Origin: Chloroflexota bacterium
GTDB taxonomy: Bacteria; Chloroflexota; Dehalococcoidia; DSTF01; JACRBR01
Assembly (NCBI GenBank): GCA_016213125.1
Contig: JACRBR010000223.1
Coordinates: 1-17,515, forward strand
Length of the DNA: 17,515 nucleotides
Reading direction: 5' to 3'
Translations under genes and position numbers: made by a program
Shown here: positions 14,244-17,515 of the stretch, one piece after another
How the letters are laid out: every line of letters begins with the position of its first letter
How positions within the stretch are numbered: the stretch's first letter is position 1
Notes under the pieces: model-generated
Told to the model about the DNA's origin: nothing
The model's database searches: none
The model's input: only the letters and a program-made list of their open reading frames with translations

Positions 14244-14319
14244 TGGAGCGGGGGAAGGGGCTCGAACCCTCAACATCCAGCTTGGAAGGCTAGCGCTCTG
14301 CCAATTGAGCTACCCCCGC
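14244..14319 (-). tRNA. tRNA-Gly (anticodon TCC)
   Basis: The minus strand folds into a full cloverleaf: acceptor GCGGGGG/CCCCCGC, D arm GCTC-AATTGGCA-GAGC, and anticodon stem CTAGC/GCTGG around loop CTTCCAA. A 5-base variable loop and T arm GAGGG-TTCGAGC-CCCTT follow. The discriminator is T (14247) and CCA is encoded (14244-14246). Anticodon TCC reads GGA and, by wobble, GGG glycine codons. A TATTCT hexamer on the minus strand (14335-14340) could be its -10; no good -35 is seen. No second copy of the tRNA end that would mark an integrated element is visible. Confidence 0.95.
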
Positions 14320-14378
14320 CCGGGGCACATCCCCAGAATACAAGACCTCGCTAAAAATCAGATTTCCGGGAGCCTCTC

Positions 14379-14407
14379 TTGACATTGGCCTCCTTCTGGT
14401 ACATAGT
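14379..14407 (+). promoter_or_regulatory. Strong sigma70-like promoter of the RHH-like gene
   Basis: A perfect TTGACA (14379-14384) is followed after 17 bases by CATAGT (14402-14407, four of six matches). Predicted transcription start is 14413-14414, 34 bases before the ATG. It is the best -35 box I found in the window. Confidence 0.55.
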
Positions 14408-14413
14408 TACCTC

Positions 14414-14427
14414 TGTCCCATGGGACA
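14414..14427. promoter_or_regulatory. Perfect 14-bp palindrome at the predicted transcription start (candidate operator)
   Basis: TGTCCCATGGGACA is its own exact reverse complement. It covers about +1 to +14 of the predicted transcript of the next gene, which encodes an RHH-like protein. That is where an autorepressor could block initiation or elongation. Alternatively the RNA could fold into a 5-bp stem with a CAUG loop just before the Shine-Dalgarno (14433-14440). Confidence 0.5.
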
Positions 14428-14447
14428 CTGTCAGAAGGAGCGACCTT

Positions 14448-14789
14448 ATGAACTCCCCTACCGAAGCACCGGTTCCGGTCGAGCGCGTCCAGCTGGGCGT
14501 GCGCATGGAGAAGAGCATGGTAAAGGTCCTCAAGGGCCTCGCCGAGTTCGACGGCATTACGCTCGGCCAGCTCCTCGAGAAGATCGTCCTGCACTCGTTC
14601 GAGCCGGTGCCGGGCGAGGAGGGCGAGATGTGCGCCAGCCCGCACGGCAAGCGGGCCCTCGCGGCCATCGCCGACCTCAAGCGCATCTACGGCATGACCT
14701 TCGACGTCCACGACACCCGACAGTTCTCCGACGCCGGCTCCCCAGCCGACGAAGATCCGTCGACCGGAGAGCCCGCTGCGGCCAGGTAG
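14448..14789 (+). CDS. Small ribbon-helix-helix-like protein, putative autoregulator
   Basis: The protein has 113 residues and starts at ATG 14448, seven bases after AGAAGGAG. Residues about 13-50 fit a ribbon-helix-helix DNA-binding domain. RVQLGVR is the beta strand, MEKSMVKVLKGLAEFDG is helix A, and TLGQLLEKIVLHSF is helix B, with hydrophobic spacing like Arc/MetJ/CopG proteins. The middle part (61-90: MCASPHGKRALAAIADLKRIYGM) looks helical. The last 20 residues are acidic and probably disordered. RHH proteins bind palindromic operators as dimers, and a perfect palindrome lies at this gene's own promoter. Against this, the beta strand carries few polar DNA-reading residues, so it could be a fold relative with another role. 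It is convergent with the next gene, with one base between the stops. Confidence 0.65.
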   Translation: MNSPTEAPVPVERVQLGVRMEKSMVKVLKGLAEFDGITLGQLLEKIVLHSFEPVPGEEGEMCASPHGKRALAAIADLKRIYGMTFDVHDTRQFSDAGSPADEDPSTGEPAAAR

Positions 14790-14790
14790 C

Positions 14791-15015
14791 CTACGGTCGC
14801 AGCGGCTCCCGGCGGCCGTGCTCGCGCGCCAGCCGCTCGAACAGGTCCCACGCCACGACGTGACCGCGCTTCTTGTTGGCGCTGCGCCACACCAGCGCGC
14901 CCTTGCTCACCTTCAGCACCCCCAGCCGCACATCGTCGCTGTACACCGTGAACTCGATGTCGCTGTTCCCCAGCGTGCGTTCCGGGATGGTGAAGCGGAC
15001 GTCGTGTCGTGCCAT
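14791..15015 (-). CDS. Conserved-looking small hypothetical protein (74 aa)
   Basis: The protein has 74 residues and starts at ATG 15015 with an excellent Shine-Dalgarno, AAGGAGG, seven bases upstream. I do not recognise a named family. The central segment VRLGVLKVSKGALVWRSANKKRGHVVAWDLFERL (29-62) resembles small proteins of unknown function with a KGxLxWR...K...WxxF pattern. It likely forms beta strands followed by a helix. The C-terminus is Arg-rich. There is no signal peptide or membrane segment. It has its own candidate promoter (15059-15088) and faces the divergent LPxTG protein gene across 124 bases. The strong ribosome-binding site and sensible composition make it a real gene; function is unknown. 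Confidence 0.72.
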   Translation of the reverse strand: MARHDVRFTIPERTLGNSDIEFTVYSDDVRLGVLKVSKGALVWRSANKKRGHVVAWDLFERLAREHGRREPLRP

Positions 15016-15058
15016 CGGGCTCCTCCTTCGCGCGCGAGCGCATGCATTCGTGTCACAA

Positions 15059-15088
15059 ATTGTAAGGGGGATTACCCCCACCTGTCGC
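15059..15088 (-). promoter_or_regulatory. Candidate promoter with hairpin spacer for the 74-aa gene
   Basis: On the minus strand, GCGACA (15083-15088) and TACAAT (15059-15064) are spaced by 18 bases. The spacer contains GGGGG-TAAT-CCCCC (15066-15079), and the -10 overlaps the near-palindrome ACAAATTGT (plus-strand 15055-15063). Such symmetry between the elements suggests a regulator site in this divergent region. It may also affect the plus-strand gene at 15140. Confidence 0.42.
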
Positions 15089-15139
15089 GCCCCGCCCTGC
15101 CCGAATATCACGTAGTACACACGCTCGAAGGGCTCCGGT

Positions 15140-15754
15140 ATGCGCGTTCTCGTCGGATCGATCTCGTTTCTTGCGCTGGCCTCGATCACGCTCGCCTCGG
15201 TCGTGAGCAACGGATGGACGCCGCCCGGTGAGACCGCTGTCAGCGCGCCCGGCGATACGGCCACCCCGACGGCAACCGACATCCCCGCACCGACGGACAC
15301 CCCGACCTCCACCGCCACCAGCACACCTTCGAGCACCGCCACCAATACGCCTGCCCCATCCAGCACACCCGCGAACACTGCCACGCCGTCCCCGACCGGC
15401 ACGTCCGCTGCGACCGTGACAGCTACGCCGATGTCGACAGGCGGCGGCGCCTGGTTCAGCGACGGGCCCTTCGAGATCGACCTCACGCCCGATACGCCCG
15501 CCGGGCCTGCAGGCGGGTCGCCCGCCGGTCCCGATACCACCGGCGGGCAGGAGCAGACCGCGCCGCCGCCCGCGGCCGCGCCTGAGGCCGCCGTCGATCC
15601 CACCGGGGACCTCGGCCCGCAAGTTGCAGCCTTGCCAGCGACCGGGCATCCGGCCGCACCGGCAGATCACCGGCTCCTACTCGTTCTCGCGAGCCTGCTC
15701 GCGGCCGGGGGCCTGGCGGCGGCAGCAGCGGCGCGGCGCGTCTCAGCGCTGTAG
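15140..15754 (+). CDS. Thr/Pro-rich surface protein with C-terminal LPATG sorting signal
   Basis: The protein has 204 residues and starts at ATG 15140, seven bases after GAAGGG. The N-terminus (about 3-22, VLVGSISFLALASITLASVV) is a hydrophobic export or anchor segment with one Arg before it. Residues 38-98 are an extended Thr/Pro/Ser/Ala tract with TPT, TDTP and TNTP-like units, typical of O-glycosylated stalks on Chloroflexota surface proteins. The rest is Gly/Pro/Ala-rich except for a short GGAWFSDGPFEIDLTPD island (102-118). The C-terminus has LPATG (165-169), a hydrophobic stretch (179-198) and then RR (199-200). That is the three-part layout of a sortase substrate. No sortase gene is in the window. 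The role could be a stalk or spacer in the envelope; no enzymatic domain is seen. Confidence 0.8.
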   Translation: MRVLVGSISFLALASITLASVVSNGWTPPGETAVSAPGDTATPTATDIPAPTDTPTSTATSTPSSTATNTPAPSSTPANTATPSPTGTSAATVTATPMSTGGGAWFSDGPFEIDLTPDTPAGPAGGSPAGPDTTGGQEQTAPPPAAAPEAAVDPTGDLGPQVAALPATGHPAAPADHRLLLVLASLLAAGGLAAAAAARRVSAL

Positions 15755-15816
15755 ACACCGCCGCATCGCCGTCCCGGGCATGCGCCACGCGAGCGGGACT
15801 GGCACACTTCGCCACA

Positions 15817-15856
15817 TCTGACAGGCTGACCCGCTGACGAGCTGACAGGCTGACAT
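15817..15856 (+). repeat. Five 8-bp tandem repeats ending in the fucD-like start codon
   Basis: The units are TCTGACAG, GCTGACCC, GCTGACGA, GCTGACAG and GCTGACAT, with core GCTGAC every eight bases. The last unit supplies the AT of the ATG at 15855. No Shine-Dalgarno is present within this tract beyond a lone AGG, so the repeats occupy the whole translation-initiation region. Confidence 0.8.
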
Positions 15857-17147
15857 GCCCAAGATCACCGCCATCACCACGCACGACGTCCGCGCCCGCA
15901 CCTCGCGCACACTCGCCGGCTCCGATGCCGTCCACACCGACCCCGACTACTCCGCCGCCTACGTTGTCCTCGAGACCGGCGGCTCTCTCCGCGGCCACGG
16001 CATGACGTTCACGCTCGGCCGCGGGAACGAGGTCGTGCTCGCGGCGGTCCGCGCGCTCGAGAAGCCGGTCGTCGGGCTGACGCTGGACGACATACGCGGC
16101 GACATGGCGGCCTTCTGGCGCCGCCTCGCCAGCGAGTCGCAGCTCCGCTGGCTGGGGCCCGAGAAGGGCGTCATCCATCTCGCGACCGCCGCCGTCGCTA
16201 ACGCCGTCTGGGACCTGTGGGCGAAGGCCGAGGGCAAGCCGGTGTGGAAGCTCGTCGCCGACATGCCGCCGGAGCAGCTCGTCGGCTGCATCGACTGGCG
16301 GTACCTCTCGGACGCCCTCACGCGGGACGAGGCCGTCGACCTGCTGCGCGCCAACGCCCCGGGCAAGGCGGAGCGCGAGGCCACGATGCTGCGCGACGGC
16401 TACCCCGCCTACATCACCTCCGCCGGCTGGCTGGGGTACCCCGACGACAAGGTCCGCGCGCTCTGCCGCGAGTCGCTGGCGCAGGGCTGGCGGCGCTTCA
16501 AGGTGAAGGTCGGCCGCGACAGCGCCGAGAACGTCCGCCGCTGCGCCATCGTGCGCGAGGAGATCGGCGAGCACGCGGTCATGATGGTCGACGCCAACCA
16601 GGCGTGGGACGTCGGCGAAGCGATCGAGTACGTGAACGCGCTGCAGCCGTACCGCCCGCTCTGGATCGAGGAGCCCACCTCACCCGACGACATCCTCGGC
16701 CACCAGGCGATCCGCCGCGCCGTCCACCCGATCGGCGTCGCCACCGGCGAGCACGCGCACAACCGCGTCATGTTCAAGCAGCTCCTGCAGGCGGATGCGA
16801 TCGACTTCGTGCAGTTCGACAACTGCCGCCTCGGCGGGCTGAACGAGGCGCTCGCCGTGCTCCTGCTGGCTGCGAAGTTCGGGAAGCCGGTCTGTCCTCA
16901 CGCCGGCGGCATCGGCCTGTGCGAGTACGGCCAGCACGTCGCCCTCATCGACTACATCGCCGTCAGCGGCAGCCTCGACAACCGCATGCTGGAGTTCGCC
17001 GACCACCTGCACGAGCACTTCGTCGACCCCATCGTCCTCCGCGACGGCCGCTACCTGCCGCCGACGGCGCCGGGGTTCAGCATCGAGATGCGGGCGGAGT
17101 CGATCGCGGCGCTCACGTGGCCGGGTGGCAGCGAGTGGAGTGCGTAG
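15855..17147 (+). CDS. L-fuconate dehydratase-like enolase-superfamily enzyme
   Basis: The protein has 430 residues, about the normal length, and starts at ATG 15855 (MPKITAITTHDVR). It belongs to the mandelate racemase subgroup of the enolase superfamily. The capping domain spans about 1-150 and the barrel about 180-400. Expected active-site elements are present: KVKVG with Lys216 and Lys218, MVDANQ (Asp246, Asn248), WIEEP (Glu272), TGEH (Glu299) and CPHAGG (His349). The stretches PAYITSAGWLGY, EEPTSPDDILGHQAIRRAV, VMFKQLLQADAIDF and HLHEHFVDP closely match L-fuconate dehydratase as I remember it. That enzyme converts L-fuconate to 2-keto-3-deoxy-L-fuconate in non-phosphorylated fucose breakdown. 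Other sugar-acid dehydratase activities are possible. No other fucose genes are nearby. A partial second copy follows downstream. Confidence 0.9.
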   Translation: MPKITAITTHDVRARTSRTLAGSDAVHTDPDYSAAYVVLETGGSLRGHGMTFTLGRGNEVVLAAVRALEKPVVGLTLDDIRGDMAAFWRRLASESQLRWLGPEKGVIHLATAAVANAVWDLWAKAEGKPVWKLVADMPPEQLVGCIDWRYLSDALTRDEAVDLLRANAPGKAEREATMLRDGYPAYITSAGWLGYPDDKVRALCRESLAQGWRRFKVKVGRDSAENVRRCAIVREEIGEHAVMMVDANQAWDVGEAIEYVNALQPYRPLWIEEPTSPDDILGHQAIRRAVHPIGVATGEHAHNRVMFKQLLQADAIDFVQFDNCRLGGLNEALAVLLLAAKFGKPVCPHAGGIGLCEYGQHVALIDYIAVSGSLDNRMLEFADHLHEHFVDPIVLRDGRYLPPTAPGFSIEMRAESIAALTWPGGSEWSA

Positions 17148-17152
17148 TTCTC

Positions 17153-17220
17153 GTTTCGCACAAATTGTCCGTTTCGCACAAAATCGCCGTTTTGCAGAAA
17201 ATCGCGTTTTGCATTTTCGA
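17153..17220 (+). repeat. AT-rich degenerate 18-bp tandem repeats in the spacer after the fucD-like gene
   Basis: GTTTCGCACAAATTGTCC (17153-17170) and GTTTCGCACAAAATCGCC (17171-17188) are followed by the shorter GTTTTGCAGAAAATCGC (17189-17205) and a partial GTTTTGCATTTTCGA (17206-17220). The tract is much more AT-rich than its surroundings. The rest of the spacer (to 17382) has no convincing gene in either direction. Confidence 0.75.
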
Positions 17221-17382
17221 CTGTGTGTGGCTTGCTGAGGCCCTGTGGGACTTCTGGTCGGGTCTGATGCACGGTCGCACGGAGCATGGTCCACCTCGTT
17301 TGGGGTGATGCTGCCCGAGGAGGTCGGCGATCTCCAAGCGCGCCAGATCACTTTTGGAGAAAATAGGCAGCCGTGGGAAGGC

Positions 17383-17515
17383 CTGCACGAGCACTTCATC
17401 GACCCGATAGTGCTGCGCGAGGGCCGCTACATGCCGCCGACGGCGCCGGGGTTCAGCATCGAGATGCGACCGGATTCCATCGCGGCGCTTACCTGCCCGG
17501 ACGGCAGTGAGTGGA
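17383..17515 (+). pseudogene. Truncated second copy of the fucD-like C-terminus (runs off window)
   Basis: Read in frame from 17383, this gives 44 residues (LHEHFIDPIVLREGRYMPPT and onward, ending GSEW) that align without gaps to 17007-17139 of the complete gene. By eye, 37 of 44 residues are identical, and the changes are mostly conservative (V/I, D/E, L/M). The homology starts abruptly. Upstream, the same frame stays open to an ATG at 17308, but those 25 codons are unrelated to the enzyme. It is therefore the 3' remnant of a diverged paralogue whose 5' part was lost or replaced. The window ends just before where the stop is expected. Confidence 0.8.

Noticed and set aside
14244..14319. tRNA-Gly as an integration site (att) for a mobile element
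   Set aside because: No repeated tRNA end and no integrase or other mobility gene was seen in the window.
17153..17220. CRISPR-like array
   Set aside because: Units of 17-18 bases abut directly with no spacers, and no cas genes are present.
17113..17394. Minus-strand 93-codon frame in the spacer after the fucD-like gene
   Set aside because: It runs through the 18-bp repeats and both fucD-like sequences, and neither its sequence nor its start region supports a gene.

Overview
This is a GC-rich, gene-dense bacterial window with short intergenic gaps and one tRNA gene. The best lineage guess is Chloroflexota, probably Dehalococcoidia-like. The reasons are the DUF2298/YYY-type membrane protein at the left edge, a Thermus/Chloroflexi-style branched-chain 2-oxoacid dehydrogenase operon, and a Thr/Pro-rich surface protein ending in an LPxTG-type anchor. 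This is inference from protein style; no database search was possible.

Layout, left to right. (1) 1-831 is the 3' end of a large DUF2298-type membrane protein. A small HicB-like antitoxin gene with no HicA partner follows on the minus strand. (2) 1222-4154 is a translation/secretion operon: ffh (SRP GTPase), rpsP (ribosomal protein S16), a KH-domain RNA-binding protein (KhpA type) and rimM. S16 carries an Ala/Pro tail and RimM a ~138-residue basic disordered N-terminal extension. The usual trmD and rplS do not follow. (3) 4261-5466 holds a YCII/DGPF-domain protein convergent with a crotonase-fold protein whose two hydratase glutamates are not conserved. (4) 5763-6983 is a DEAD-box RNA helicase with a TTG start and a long leader. 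(5) A minus-strand operon (9433 to 7054) encodes an alpha/beta hydrolase with an Asp nucleophile, a GNAT acetyltransferase and a dienelactone-hydrolase-family protein. (6) 9699-13021 is a tight E1alpha-E1beta-E2 operon for a 2-oxoacid dehydrogenase, most like the branched-chain type. No E3 is present. (7) 13125-14319 (minus) has a SAM-dependent methyltransferase and tRNA-Gly(TCC) with an encoded CCA. (8) 14379-15015 has a small ribbon-helix-helix-like protein with a strong promoter and a perfect 14-bp palindrome at its predicted transcription start, convergent with a 74-residue conserved-looking hypothetical. (9) 15140-15754 encodes the Thr/Pro-rich, LPATG-anchored surface protein. (10) 15855-17147 is an L-fuconate dehydratase-like enolase-superfamily enzyme, starting inside five 8-bp tandem repeats. 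After an AT-rich ~235-bp spacer with 18-bp repeats, the window ends in a diverged second copy of this enzyme's C-terminus.

Most of the window is housekeeping and central metabolism. No defence system, CRISPR array or prophage was seen. The observations most worth following are the RHH gene with its palindromic operator candidate, the LPxTG surface protein, the tailed S16/RimM pair, the altered active sites (crotonase, Ffh G1 loop) and the broken fucD-like duplicate.
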